From: Rachycentron canadum
Taxonomy: Eukaryota; Chordata; Actinopteri; Carangiformes; Rachycentridae
DNA: 64,000 nt
Assembly: GCA_038496675.1 (NCBI GenBank)
Contig: CM076669.1
Coordinates: 14,346,549 to 14,410,548 of the forward strand
Reading direction: 5' to 3'
Part shown: in pieces, positions 1 to 24,615 of the stretch
How positions within the stretch are numbered: the stretch's first letter is position 1
How the letters are laid out: each line of letters opens with the position of its first letter
Program-made: the position numbers and the translations under genes
The notes under the pieces: generated by a model
Databases searched by the model: none
Told to the model about the DNA's origin: nothing
What the model saw: only the letters and a program-made list of their open reading frames with translations

Positions 1-98
1 CAGAAGAGTCTGAACGCATAATCAAATTAAACTACAGCAGCCTCACATGCAACTGTATACTCTGCCTGCTGTGAAGAGCTGCCCCACAGGGCCTGCTG

Positions 99-157
<59 letters not shown>

Positions 158-3100
158 GGGGAAACAGGGAAGGGACAATAGGTGGGTTACTCTACTGTGG
201 CCATGTCTAGAGTGTCGAGGGGGGGGGGGCAGGACAGGCCACACAAAAGACGAGAGAAGAGGATTTCCTGTAAGTTTCCGTGGTGCTCACCTGCACAGGT
301 GGAGGAGGGGGATCTGCGGAGAGCCATCGCACCTCAACTCTGAGAGACGGGCCCCGTTTCCTCTGACGTCCCAGTCAGTCAGCCATGCTGGTTTGCTGTC
401 AGCGGCAGGTGAGAGGAAAACACCAACACTGACTCAGAAGTGCAATCCTCAGCTCAGTGGAAGCTTAGCTCCGCTGGGATAATACTCCTCTCCAACTGGC
501 CGGCCCGGGAGCAGAACCTCCACAACTCAGCTTATTGTGTACACTCACTTAATGCACTGCACACCGGACTGGTGGGTAACAGACCGGCTGGCTGATTGGA
601 TGTTTGGCTGAGGAATTATAGCCTCACAGAGACAAGTGGAGCTTATTGGGCCCTGTAATGTGCATTAATTACTGCGCCTTCTGTCAAGGTTTAGCGGCAA
701 ACCTGTGGGAAGGGTTAACTTCATGGAGCTTAAGACTGTGGACCAGACATCCCAGTGCAAATTAAAGTCATACAATAAAGAGTTTCACCCAAGAAAGAGA
801 GTTAACGACAATCACGTGGGACGTTTGTGACATATGGACTTTAGGCTGTTCTCTGACAGGTTGAAGTGCAGCACCTTCAACACAATGACAAATACCAGTT
901 GAAAATATCAGCAGGGGATCAGAAAATTCAGACGACCTAATCCACACCTTTTTCATAGGGAGGTTTAACAACTGTAAAAACTTTTTCTAGGATACTAGTT
1001 TAAAGTCCACTCAGTGTTTTCGTTAAAACATATCTATGAACCTGGACGCAGGGCTTCACTGAATCAAATTGCTTTGTCTGGTGGAGTTCAAAGATTTATC
1101 CTCACTGAATATAGTGCTGCAGGAATGAATCCTAAAACAGGAAATTTGTTGTATTTTAGCACCTCATCCTGAAGTCTGAGGTTTTGGTTTTTTTTATAGG
1201 ATTTTGGTTAGAAATAAGTCTGTGTCTGTATTCAAGACATTTTCACTTTTTATTCTATGACATAAGATACATCAGTAAATACCCCGGCCTTTCTACGTCT
1301 CTTAAAAAAGATTGGTCACTATCAGGTTTCTAAATGAGACCACAGACATTAAACAACCTCACACTGAACATGAACAGCCATGTTGTACTCACCCTCTTAC
1401 AAAGCACTGAATATCCTGACTGTGGCAGATGAAAGGTTTTTGTAGAAGAGGTCAGAGCAGATTCAAACTGACTTACTGATGCTATATAGAGAAAAGCGAC
1501 ATGATCAAGACATGGATGCAACATGGTCAGAGAAGGTTTTATATAAACCTTGTCACATTTATTTTCTGCAGTAATCCAAAAGACAATGTAAAAATCGGAT
1601 TGTTTTTTGTGGAGGGAACCAGGGTGACGCCAACTTCAGGAATGGACCAGGAAAAATACATCATTCCTGCAGAACTTTATGTGTAATTCATTTTGAAGTG
1701 ATAACATCACTGTTCAAATGCACTCTAGCATGTGCATCAGTAATGCACTGTAACGCTGTTCGCATAATTGTCTGTGCCAACTCTGTGATTCCAGCACTAC
1801 GTTCAGTCTGCTGCTGGTTCAAACTGTCACATTTAGATGCTTCATAAACTAAGTCTGTACAACCACAACCCATATGTTTGCTATGGAGCAGAGGCCAGTT
1901 AAGAGACACAAATCAGAGCGGTAGCAAACTCACAATGCTTAGTCATCACAGCTGCAAACAAGAGGTGGTGTGATGAATTCACCCAAAATAGACCCACAAG
2001 AAATATTTTCTCAACGATTCAAACCCAAACACTGGTATTTCAGAGGTTTTATGAGAAGGCAAATAACATGTTTTCGTCCTCAAGGAACCACATGTGGCCT
2101 TTTAGTGAGGAACTGTGAATGTAAACATTATGACATAAGGCACCTTTAAACCCATGGTAATTATGCAGCACAGACCTGGAACAAACATCTAGGAAAACCT
2201 CAGACTTGCTTCATCTCTTATTACCTTTAATTCAAAGCATTGCAGGGTTGTGTGCCGCACGTTCTGCTTCCTCCTCTATCTAATTGCTTGGCCAACCTCC
2301 TCAGTGACTAATTGTTCTACTTGAAGGTAACTGATGCTAAATACAGATAGAGTGTGAGAGGTAGTGTCAGGTTGCACGCACACGAGCGCGCGCACAACAA
2401 ACACACACTACTGTGCGCCCTCATCCTCTGTCAGTAAGGGTATCTGATGTAGCACACTGACTGGCAGCGCCCACACGCACACACACCCCAACACACCTCC
2501 ACGCTCGGTCTCTGGTTACAGCCGGTACAGATATGTTCAGAGTGTTAAATATTAAAGGCTGTAATATTAACGGTTAGGTGTTGTAATCGAGGAAACTGCT
2601 CTGAGGTCAAGTTGAGACTACAGGCTGCTCTGTGGCCATGTGCTCGACCGTTTTTTTTTTTTTTATAGCTTCCACAGCTAGAACTTCTCAAATGTTGATG
2701 CGCGGGAGTCACACGAGTTCACCAGTAGCTCAAATGAGGACGTGAATTTCAGGATGTGATGCTGGTCATAGCGGGCCCCGGGGGGGACGTGTCTGGGAGG
2801 AAAATGTCACCCAAGACTGAAAGATGGGAGGGTTATAGGATTATCTCTGCCATATTCCTTCATGCTTTGTCTGTCTTTACTGAAACACATTTTTCATCCG
2901 GCCTCGGTGACAAGATCTAAAGCTCATTTTCCTTCAAATTTAGACAATAAAAAATAACAGCTAAGGTTTGTTTAAGTACTAAAGATATTTAATACTGATC
3001 CCGTGTCTTCTCATTCTCCTCCATCTTCCTCGAGTCCAATTAGATTTTTATCCACTGAAGCTAAACTGAAACCCTCTGCTGTATAGTATTAACATCAAGT

Positions 3101-5499
3101 GAAGTGATTTATCCAGGCATCACAATGGTTTTACTGTCATGAGCATATTACGCTCATCCTATTTGCTCAGTTTAATGAGATACGTGTTGTTTTGGAAAAT
3201 GATCATTGGTGCTCTGGCTACAAAAGAAGATCAATACTGCTCTGAAGTGTGTAAAGTAAATATAAGGCTACACAGCCAGCAGGTCTTAGAAATGAGAGAA
3301 GCAGTTGTCTCTGTCTCAAAACCAACATTTTAAACGCGGCTTGTTTAACCTGTGGAAAAACTGTCTCTATAGACTGAAGCCCGATAAAGTGTTTCTTGCA
3401 CCTGTTAAAGCAACTTTTATAAAGTAGGGTTAGGATTATGAAGAAAATTATGAATTTTTCAAAGAGTTTCAAAACTTACTTTGAAATGTATCATCCAGTT
3501 TTCAAATACAAAGCACAATATTTTCACTCTAATGCAAACACAGGGAGTTGGAGATCATACACAACAAAAAATAGATAAAGGCTTATTCAACATGCTGGAG
3601 TAAAATCCACCTTTCAGTACCATGGATAGCGCCGCTCAGCCCGACGTGCTAAAATTCAATATTGAATAGTAAATAATGTCAAAACACAATTGCATGATGG
3701 GAGCACAAGGGTTAACAATTAAAGTCCATATCTGATTTTAGTGCTATTCGCTTCCTTTTACTCAGATAAAAATAACTCATCGGAGGCCGATGTATAGAGA
3801 CCAGGGGTGGAAAAATCCACCCTATGCCCCCCAAAGAATTGCACCCAGTCAAAAATGTTACTCCTTTTAAGTGTTTAGATTGAATGTGAAGCAAAGTTAA
3901 CAAAGATAACACGCTTCCATTCACAGTTAGTGCAAAGGCTAACTTTGCAAATTCACTCTAAGTAGCTCAAAATTAGACAAAGTCTGTATTCTTGAACATC
4001 CAAAGGTATCGGGGGCGAAAAGGAAATAAACTGTCCTTGTCAGTCTGATGTGCTGCAAACACAGCCAGTGTCTGTGCTGCTAGCTAGCAAACAGCTGCAG
4101 CTAAAACCTGGATAAACAAACAAACAAACAAACAAACAAAAGCCCAGAATTTATATTTGTGATAATAAAGCAAGACACCTTGACTCCACACAGCTGGAAG
4201 AACAGTTTGCCCCTCAGATGTGCTCCTGGTATTGACCTCTGGTCGTATAGACAAACCAGTAATAATAGGAAAAAGCAGCATAGTGTATGTTTAACAACAC
4301 ACAACACTGCTACACTGACAAGGAAGATAAAAAGTAAATGCATGAATGGAGACGTCTTCTACAGCTTCCACATACAGTTCACACTCGCACTGCAAGTTCA
4401 AAGGAAAAGCATTAAATCTGTATTTATGCTCTAAAGGCAGCTGCCATAAATAGACTAAAGCACATCACACCCACACATCATCATATACATGCACATATAA
4501 CAGCATTTCCCTTTACATACATGCACAGATATGTACACAATCGCATGCACAAATTACACATGCACACAAGTATTTTAGAACTTGTGAGGACCCTCATTGC
4601 CTTCCCCAGCTCTTAACCTTTAGCTCCACAGATCAGCAGCAGCCACAGCTTCGTGCGGACTAATTAACTCCAATTAACCTGAACACAAGTCCAGATCCTA
4701 AAATAACCACATTTGGGAAGTGAGGACAGGCCAGATGCCCTCACCCCGAAGACCTAACACTCAGATAGTTCTCTGCTAAGATGTACAGGAACACACTGAG
4801 GCACACATACAGTCCATGCAAGCGCGTGCGCGCACACACACACGAAAACACAAAGTGATTTCCCCCGTCGTCTGATCTGGTTCATGTCTTCCTGGAGAGG
4901 AACCAGAGATAATAGAGACAGAGGGTGAATCGATTCTCAATGCTCCAATTCACTCCAGTTTCTTCCAGTTTCCTCCCACACCAGCCTCACACACCTGTCA
5001 CTGCTGAGGAGGTTATTCCATAAACTATGCAGAGCAAATTTCTGCTGGAAAAATGTTGCTTCAGCTCGGTATCAACTCCTTCAGCTCTAAGTTTGGTTCT
5101 TTACCAGCAGCCAGAGTTTCAGGTTTTATAATGTATGTCTTTAAATTACAACATAAATCAACCTACAGAGTGGACTTGCTGTACACAGCGTACACAGAAA
5201 GTATTCAGGCCAAGTGGCACCATGACGTCACCCATTAATTTGTGAGCTGCTGTTTTGAAGCTTCCAGTTTGTAATTTCTCCATCAGCCATCTTGGTTTTT
5301 TGAAACCAGTAGAAACCATATGTTGGAGGGGAAGGTGGAGTGAGGGGTGGATCTAACCTGCTCTGTACTCTGTCCTGATTGGGTGGTACAGTCTGTCAAT
5401 CACACCGTAGCTATGCCCCCTAATTCATCCCCTGCTGAAACCATAAATTCATTAGGAAAACATTTACTGAGCTAATAAATCAAGGGAGAAGTAGGGACA

Positions 5500-5632
5500 T
5501 TTTCCCATAGAGTTCAATACAATCTGACTCCCTTTTTACTTCCAGTGGAGTCGCCCCCTGTTGGTCATTAGACAGAATGAAGGTTTAAGGCTCTTCAGCA
5601 CTGGCTTCATTTTTCAGTCCCAGAGTCTACGT
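5500..5632 (+). repeat. Dispersed short repeat, copy A
   Basis: The block containing CAGTGGAGTCGCCCCCTG, followed by TGGTCATTAGACAGAATG and ending near CCCAGAGTCTACGTC, recurs in reverse complement at the right end of the window (63885-64000). The preceding 250 bases may belong to the same element. It was recognised only by self-comparison inside the window. Confidence 0.6.
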
Positions 5633-6385
5633 CTACTTTTTTTTTTTTACAGTCAGTGATTCAGGCCCTGGACCTTTTTTAGACACTTTACTGTGTCTAG
5701 AGTCTGACTGGAGTTCACCTGCAGGAAACTGAATTAATGAGACATAGTTTATAAAGGCTTGTGTTTGTGTACAGGAAGTCCCACAATTCACATTGTGAGT
5801 CAGGATGAAAGCAAAGACGAGAAGTCCAATGAACGGTCTGTGGATTTCCAAGATAAAACCACGATGAGGCATAGATCAAGTCAAGAACATAAAGCATTAG
5901 TAAAGGTCTGAGGGTCTTTGGAGAACAATGGCCTCAGTTACTGTGACACGGAAGAAATACTCTTCCTGGAGATGATCATCCAGTCAGGCTCAACAAGAAA
6001 GGCTTCAGTCAGGTGACTAGGAACCTCGAACAGAATTTTGATGTATTGCAACAGGAACTACCACAGAGGTCTTGTTTAGTAGTTTGTATGTCTGTCTGTC
6101 TCTGCATCACAACCATACCATGTAGGTTATATAGTACTATATAGTTATATAGTACTTGATTTACTGTGAGGCATCGGTACTGTAATAACGATGAAGTAAC
6201 CACTCAAGGGTCAACATGGTGTGATCCCATGACAAAATGGTTTGTTAGAATGGATTATCATTATAGTTTGTACTGATGGCATTGCACAATATACATTTTA
6301 TTGGAAATTAATTCCAACTGTATTCACTCTCGATTTTCTGTGGCTCTTTTAGAGCAGACTAAATCATATTCAATCTGTAATTATG

Positions 6386-6965
6386 TTAAAGGTCCCATAT
6401 AATCTAAGGTAGGCATCTAGGTAGATGTCCTTTGATTATAAATCAGGTCTAGCTTCTATATTAATACAGTGAAAGTATCAAAGGTCTCAGTCCACAGAGT
6501 TCACAGCCTGTTTTTAGAAACTGAGCCTTAAAATCAGCCGTCAGGACTTCTGTGACTTTGTGATGTCACAACAAAGCAGTCACTGCCCTGAGCCCCAAGC
6601 TGTGCCCCACCTGGACCCACCATCTAACCTTGAAGGATTTGGTGTCTCTGAGTGTTTACCTGAAATCTGCTATATTTTTATTCAATCACTCAGAAAACAG
6701 TCAGCCAAAAAGTAGAGAGCCTCTCTCAGGGCCTCTCTTCTGATTGGTTCTGAGTGTTTACCTGAAATCAGTCATTCAGTCAGAAGATTGGCTCTTCTTC
6801 TGATTGGCTGACTGACCTGTTGTTACTGTAGTTCCCAAGAAAACCCTGAGAGAGGAGATGTAAAACTACACTAAGATGATTTTTGGTTCAACACAAATAT
6901 ATCATCTTATAGATATGAACACTTCAGATAAAACACTGGAGAAGTGTAAAATATGGAACCTCATT
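6386..6965 (+). mobile_element. Terminal-inverted-repeat element, family 1, copy 1
   Basis: It starts TTAAAGGTCCCATAT and ends near ATATGGAACCTCA, whose complement TGAGGTTCCATAT mirrors the start, so the termini are inverted repeats. The interior shares long stretches with copies 2, 4 and 5, including TCAGTCCACAGAG, TTGTGATGTCACAA and CTGGACCCACCATC. It has no open frame of note and is therefore a non-autonomous (MITE-like) element. It contains a short internal duplication around the CTGATTGG motif. Confidence 0.7.
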
Positions 6966-8746
6966 TTTTTTAAGATTTTTTTTTTTCCTTTTTAAAATAC
7001 ATTTTTCATGGAGCTTGAAGCAAAGTGGAAGCAAACCATGTAATTTCCTCAATGGGCTGGTGGCTTGTTTTAAATAAAACTGGCTTTATATGATTTTTTT
7101 TTTTTTTTTTTACGTTAAGTTGGCACTCAGAGCAACGGCACATAAAGACATATATAAATGTTAAGGAAATCGTAAACAAAAGGAAGAAAGGCTCTGCAAT
7201 ACATGCTCATCTCATTCTATTCAATGAACACGCTCATCTCCAGTCAGATAAGCTCCTACATAGTTCGCAGGCTGCTGAATAGCTCACAATTACAACAGTA
7301 ACAATATAGAAAGAGGCTTCCAAGCTGCAGGGAATGAAGAGGTTTATCCATCTAATCCATTTAGACCCTCAACAGCTTATACATCAAAACATATATCACA
7401 GTTTACAGCCATAACACACACTGACATGAAAGAGACACCTCACCCCCACTCTGTGATGAGAGTAAGATTAAATCTGAAGGAGAAGAAGAGAAGACTTGTG
7501 AGTGTAAAATAAAGGAGATGAGTGAAGGACAAAGCGGAGGAGGAGGGACAAGGAAAATATGAGATCGGTTGATATGGGAAAACTGTGGGAGAAGGAATGA
7601 AGTGTTGCTCCATCTTGTGGTCAAAGTGAATTATTACAGCGGATGTTTTGCATCTGGCTCAGGCTCAGTTTAATCATCTTCCATCTTTACTCATGTAAAG
7701 ATGGAAGATACAACACAGGAGAGGAATGTAAATTATTTCTGAGCTGAACTACGAAACGCAAACAATCACTAACTCTCACCTGAGAAAGATAAGCCACATT
7801 TATTGCACATATATTTAATGTTCTGATGTCATTAGACAGAAATGCTAACATGTTACATTTATTTTGCTTTCCAGAATTGATGTTTGAAAGTATGTACAGG
7901 CACAAAATTTCTATTACAAAAAAATATGGAAGGCTTTCAATCTGCTTTTAAAAAAAAATACTGATTTTCCAACAGCTGACACTTCTTGTAGCTTTTATCT
8001 TCAACTTATGCTCCTGAACTAAAACTAAATCTGATCCTCTGAACATTTATCCACAATCTGTGGTGACTATTTTCTGGACAGAAATCATGGGCTGTTTTTG
8101 TCTTTGTCTTGAAACACCTCAGTGAGTTATGTACCTACGGACTTGTTGTTTTCAGTCTGAAATGGTTTATATGGATGTTTACTTTGCTTGAAGATCTGGA
8201 ATAAAAACAGTTTTAAAGATATTTTCTATTTTCTTGTAAGAAGTCACGACAGCACTGACCAGCATGTGCTAAACATCACAGGCCATGTAGGTTTACAGTG
8301 GTACACATGTGCAATTAGCATCATTAAGTTAGAATTTTACTATATAAATTTGGAATAAAAATTTTATGAGCACCAAGTCTTTAAAAACATGTAAAGAACA
8401 GTCAGTGCAAATAAAACAATGTTGCTGTATAAATAATTAGCTTCTATCTTGTTTATTATTCATTATAACCAAGTGCTTTGAATATTAAACTATTCACTAA
8501 CTATTTAACAGGTTGATTCCTTAATCTCTTCTTAAGACAGAGCAGCTCCACTTCAGTAAGAATTCAATAAATAGTGCGACACCTTCCAAGTTTTAAAATG
8601 TGAATGATGCTAAGAATAAGAGCAAGAAATATCAGTCAAAAAGGACGTTGAATGAGACAAGTAGAAACAGCATATAAAAATGATGAAAAATTATGTTAGA
8701 GATCATGTAAACAACTTTTCCACTCTCATTTAACCTAAATGTGTCA

Positions 8747-9130
8747 TTAAAGGTCTGATATAGTCTAAAGGTCGACCTCCATGTCTTCTTTGATTATAAA
8801 TCAGGTCTAGGTTCTATATTAATACAGTGAAAGTATTAAAGGTCTCAGTCCACAGAGAAATGCTCACAGCCTGTTTTCAGAAACTGAGCCTAAAAACCAG
8901 CCGTCAGGACCTCTGAAACTTTGTGATGTCACAACGAAGAAACAACTGCCTCCAAGCTCTGCCCACCTGGACCCACCATCCAACCTTGTAGTATTTGGTT
9001 TCTCTGAGTGTTTACCTGAAATCTGCTATATTTTTATAGAATCAATCAGAAAACAGTCAGCCAATCAGAAGAGATCTAAGCCTCTTGGCTGACTGTTTCT
9101 GACCTGTTGTAACTAGAACCTTTAACTATT
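8747..9130 (+). mobile_element. Terminal-inverted-repeat element, family 1, copy 2
   Basis: Closely similar to copy 1 over about 370 bases in the same orientation, from AAAGGTCTGATAT through TTTGATTATAAATCAGGTCTAG, TGTGATGTCACAA and GGACCCACCATC to the CAGTCAGCCAATCAGAAG region. The far inverted terminus is missing, so this copy is 3'-truncated. Confidence 0.65.
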
Positions 9131-9466
9131 GTCTATAATAGATTAACCCTTTCATCTGAAATACTTGGGATGCTCAGTTTCTAATGTCACATACAACAGT
9201 CCTTTTGACAGAGAACATAATCTCCAAATTACACAATCAAAGCATTTCAAACCTCACACACATTGTGTAGATAGTCTAAGACTTTACTCTGACAGCAGGA
9301 AAAGACTTTTGATTGTCATACTGATGCTAATTTAGCTAGAAGAAAAAATACTTTGGTTATCTTCACCTTTAACATAATTAAGTTAAATTAACTTCAGCAT
9401 GTATGCAGCGTCACTGGATAAAATCCTCATTATTTATATTGACTTTGGTGTTAAAGTTCCAATTTG

Positions 9467-9472
9467 TTTATT
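9467..9472 (-). promoter_or_regulatory. Candidate polyadenylation signal of pik3cg
   Basis: The minus strand reads AATAAA here, about 125 bases past the pik3cg stop codon. It is the nearest canonical hexamer. Other AATAAA hexamers lie further downstream in this AT-rich flank, so a longer 3' UTR is possible. Confidence 0.35.
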
Positions 9473-9597
9473 TACACATCACACATCCAATGTTTCAATA
9501 ATTCCTCTCATTAGTATTCACATCTGAGATGACCCACGGTCTAAATCATAAAATCTGAGGAGGAAGAACTTGAAATCTTCATCCTTCCTAACTTATC

Positions 9598-20511
<10,914 letters not shown>

Positions 20512-21990
20512 CGCCTAGCTTAAAGGGCACATAGATCATCTCTTATACCTGCACAACGCAATTGGAGTAAGGACAATAATGATACTGACAGACAGACAGG
20601 CATTTGTAATACAATACCCCCTATAAGTCACTGATCTAAGACCTTAACTTTCCGGGTGAACATAAATACACTATTCATTTTATTATTAGCACTTCCAGTG
20701 ACAGGGAAGCTGGAGTTTTGTTTCTGCAGTCTAATGTATTACCGCAAAAGTGGGAGGCTGAGACGGTAACCGCTGAAAGAGGGGACTGTTTTCACTCTCA
20801 AATATATCACATGACTATTATCTCCATCAATCAATCATCAGAATTCCCCTGTGCCCATGGTGACACCTTCAAACGTCTTATTCGGTTACAGGAAGAAAAG
20901 AAAAATCGAAGAAGCTGAAACCAGGCAATAACAGACATTTGAGCTTGAAGATGACTCAATCACTGATCAAAATAGCTGATTCTCTCTCCGTCACTCATCT
21001 AGCTGAATAACGCATTGATATGGTGATATTGTGTCAGCCAGCTAAAGCAGAAGGGATTTTTTTGAAACAGTGAGCAACAGTGAGCAACAGTGAAAATGAT
21101 ACAGACGTGGTTGGTGACAATAAACTTGGCTAGAAACATTATCTAACAACTGATATGTTACTGCTTTCCTCAAAGGTCAGATTGAGGTCCAAAGATATTT
21201 TGTCAGACGTGTGTCATCACACATTAAAATATAATCAATATAATATAATAAAGATTTATTGGTGATTGTGATCTGGCAGTGTCAGCTCCAATGAAGCTTC
21301 TTTACAATCATTCGTTTCCCTTCTACAAAAAAACTAAGCTTTATTCAATAAAGCGCGTGACGGTCACATTAAAAGTGATACATCACACTCGTCGCCCTCA
21401 TTGACCGGATCACAGGAATAATGGCTGGAGTTTCTGCTTCTTTCACATCAGCAGAGGAAGTTTTGAAAAGCAGGAAGCAAAACTCAGCGTGAATGCTAAA
21501 ACTGAACAGACTGACACCGTCTGCTGCTCAAACCACAATATTACAGTCCTCACTGAGTCCGTATCTGCTCCTAAAACTGGCCCCAACGACCCCGAGAGCA
21601 GTAAATACAACTTCCACCCGCCCACAGCGGAACTGGGTCCGACTGCGGTGGATGTAACGGTACAGCTGCCATAATAACCGAGGCGACCGGCGGCGGTTTG
21701 GTAAAACAAAAACACAACGTCTTTTTTTTTTTTTTTTTTTATGACTTACCAATGAACGCAGACGCAGAAGGCGACGAAATCCGGAGCTGGGGACGAAAGT
21801 TTCGGCATTTATGCTACATGAAGAGTCCAACAGCCGGAGAAAAGTTTCTAAGTCTGTGAGCGGAGCCCGGGTGAAGGAAACTCTGCGCTTCTCGTCAGGG
21901 AAGTTTGTCAAACTCACCGGCCACACTTCACCGAGCCAGGGCAACAGCGGGACTTCCGCTCTCCCTTCGAAGTAAAATACCTTCAACAAG
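20512..21990 (-). other. pik3cg: Probable 5' UTR and first intron of pik3cg
   Basis: Two signals suggest that the leader is spliced. A good acceptor (TTGTGCAG, minus strand) sits just upstream of 20548, so the start-codon exon probably runs 20548-20299. A strong donor (CATTG|GTAAGTCAT) ends a GC-richer stretch at 21750, so a non-coding first exon probably lies between about 21990 and 21750. A long minus-strand open frame runs through this leader, but it continues across the donor and a T/A-homopolymer and is not a known protein. The transcription start was not located. Position is inferred, not proven. Confidence 0.45.
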
Positions 21991-23380
21991 TACATCGGTC
22001 CAGTTCCTAAAATACCATTATTATCACGATATTTAAACGGAATAATACTAATAATAATAATTAAGAAAGTGTACTTGTTATACCCCCGAAAAATTAACAT
22101 GCTAATGCTAATAATCTGTAATTTCCACTAAATCTATATTTCTTCAGTTTAGGTTTTATTTGTCATCGTTTATTCAACAATGCATTATTTGAAAAAAATA
22201 CATTCATTATTTTGTTGATTTATTTTGAAAGTACTGATCATTGTAATCAGCCATAGCTCGATGTATCCGGCCTTGATGTGGTTATGACCTGTGATCAGTG
22301 GGAGGCAGTGATCACTTATGATTCTACTGTCAACTCTTTGTTTTTACTTTTAAGAATAATTTTTCATGTTTTTGTGACAATCACTGATTTGAATTTTCTG
22401 TTTTTTAATGTTCAGACCAGTAGTGACTTGTACATACTGATAAACTCACTAGACTGACATTAAGACTGGATGTATATTGATGTAGTGTTGCAGCTCCTCT
22501 TTGTGGCCACAGGGGGAAATAAACTTGATCTCCAGAGAGACAAAGCCTCCCTTTTGTGTTCATTCACAGGCGGCTGTGTTATAAAAAACGCGGCCCTGTC
22601 AGATTACAGAGAGAAACATGTACTTTTATCATCACTTGACTGGAGAGAATTTGAACATGCTGCTCTGCAGGTGTTTCAGATGGGAACTGTGAACCCTCTG
22701 TTGCTTCAAACAATTTTCACTGCTACTTAAGACCTTCTAAATTTGAACCAAATTAACCAAATTGCTAAATTGTTTCTGGGATTATGTCATTGTATAAGGA
22801 CACTTTAAAACATTTTCAACAAATAGACAGTCAACAAAGTCACAACAGCTTTACAATATTGACTACCTGCTTTGACAACAGCACTTATATATGATAACAG
22901 CTAAAATAGCTTAGTCTGAATATGAAATGTGCTTGCAGTAAAAGCTGTTCGGTTACAAAGAAGAAAGTCCCCTGGGATATTAAGTATTTTAATGTTTACT
23001 TAAGGGTCTGAAACTGAGCCAGAGGAGTATTTGGCTGAAACTACCTGTTGTACTAGTTACGTTGAACACAATAACAATTTAGCTGAAGGGTATTTCCAGC
23101 AAATTTCAACAACACGCATACTAGTGCATATACTTGACTTGTTTTCAGGCGTCTTTTCAGAACTTTGAATTGATCTTAAGTTTATTAAAGTAAATTAAAT
23201 AATTTTGGCACATTGGGAATAACGGGGGTGATACTTTTTTCCTATCTTGTAGCAGCACTATCTTATTGTGGTTACTTTGAAAAGTATATGAGTTTAATTA
23301 ACAGCTAATTAAATGTTCTGTAAGTGTTGCTGACGCTTTCATCGCCATAACCCACCCAGTGTTTTATTGTCCTGATGATA
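20580..23380. other. Divergent pik3cg-hbp1 intergenic region and first intron of pik3cg
   Basis: Contains no supported coding exon beyond the inferred leader of pik3cg. The segment is AT-rich with a T-homopolymer at 21722-21740 and no recognised repeat family. Both genes are transcribed outward from it, so their proximal regulatory elements should lie here and just to the right. Confidence 0.5.
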
Positions 23381-23399
23381 ATGAGGAAAACAAGTCAGC

Positions 23400-23517
23400 A
23401 CTGAACTGACCAATGACGGCGAGAGAAGCTGGAGATTGACGTCCGAGCTGGCCAATAGGACCGCGGGGAGAATTGTGTTTATACCTGCCCCCTTCCCCGT
23501 ACAAGGCGACTGTTTTG
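23400..23517 (+). promoter_or_regulatory. hbp1: Probable hbp1 promoter and non-coding first exon
   Basis: A GC-richer block carries two CCAAT boxes (23410-23414 and 23452-23456) with a CRE-like TGACGTCC between them (23437-23444). It is followed by a strong donor TTTTG|GTGAGT that would end an untranslated first exon at 23517. No TATA box is obvious. CCAAT pairs of this kind bind NF-Y in vertebrate promoters. The transcription start between about 23470 and 23500 is inferred. Confidence 0.5.
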
Positions 23518-24615
23518 GTGAGTTAAGGAAAGTTCATTGAAATCATTTTTGGGTTTTAAAGCGTTGAATCTGGGAAGTACTCACACCGTTTGGACGGTTA
23601 ATCCTTGAACTTGTCACGAGAGCAACGGTGTGGCGCTGACAACGTTTGCGTTGAGCCGTAAATGCAGTTTCGCTGCTCGCCCCGTAAAGCTTCATTGTCG
23701 ACGTTAGCTGGTTGTTTTGCTGTAACTGCCTTTGCGCAACAAGATGGCTCGTACGTTTTAACGTATAGAAACACGTTTTCAAACCCCGAGGCCCGTTCAC
23801 ATCGTTCGTTTGTCCGTTAAAACACAGTCGGTAAAGCTTGTTTGAGTTTTCGTCGACGGAACTTCAGTGTTTCAACGACAGTTTTTGTTTCGTGACAACA
23901 CATAACTCAGTTTTGTCTTCAGTTTTACAAAGTGTGAAAACGATGAGACTCGTACAGTTTGAGTTCAGTGGGTAATGTCACGACTGTCAGTTCGTATTTG
24001 GTGGTTAACTTTGTGTTTTGGGCTCGTTTTTAGCTTCTTACATCGAATGTATTATCGCTGCCCTACGCTGTATTGAATGAATGGGCTTCTTATGCGCATG
24101 CGTGCAGGATCTCAAAGTTTATAAACAAGAGGGAGTCACATGACGAGGACATAGATAAGACTGTAACATGTCGTGTTTACATGTCGAAAATCGACTCTTT
24201 GGTGATATTGTTTACTTTTCTATCGATGTCATTACATTATGATTAAGCACTGAACCGTAGAATATGAGGATCTACTGGAGCTTTCACAATGTGTCTAAAT
24301 TTAGGTGTGTTTTTAGTAAATGGCAGTCAGCCCAGTTACCCTATGTTACCCTGTGTCTCTCGATGTCACCCCAACCATATACAGCTCAGTGAAGGATTAT
24401 GTTTCCCCCTCTCTCTCTGGATGCGTGTGTGTTTGTGGTGGGTCATATACCCATGGAAATTTTGGATTATGCCAGTAACGGGCAGTTTAGATTACCTGTA
24501 GGGCGTATAGCTGAAAACATTTTAATTGAACCATTACATTAACTATTACCTTAATATAGCATGTAGCTGCAGTGTATAAATCATTTCTCTACATCCCTCA
24601 GTGATTGTGGGCATC

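Larger units (their letters stand above)
1..9466. other. Intergenic DNA left of pik3cg
   Basis: No supported coding exon. It contains an interrupted CA microsatellite at 99-150, a (CAAA)n run near 4109-4140, T-rich homopolymers at about 2650, 5638 and 7096, a dispersed short repeat near 5500-5632, and two copies of a terminal-inverted-repeat element (about 6386-6965 and 8747-9130). The remaining short open frames show no codon or domain signal. The distal 3' UTR of pik3cg may extend into the right end. Confidence 0.6.

Noticed and set aside
99..150. Regularly interrupted CA arrays, here and at 55269-55325, viewed as possible CRISPR-like repeats
   Set aside because: Units are dinucleotides with no unique spacers, in a vertebrate genome; they are ordinary microsatellites.
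384..407. Plus-strand ATG exon reading MLVCCQRQ followed by a GTGAGAGG donor
   Set aside because: It looks like a first coding exon, but no continuing exon or matching protein was found in the window; eight codons plus a GT are easily met by chance.
21528..22100. 190-codon minus-strand open frame over the pik3cg leader
   Set aside because: It runs through a strong splice donor and a T/A homopolymer encoding poly-lysine and resembles no known protein. Better explained as untranslated leader plus intron.
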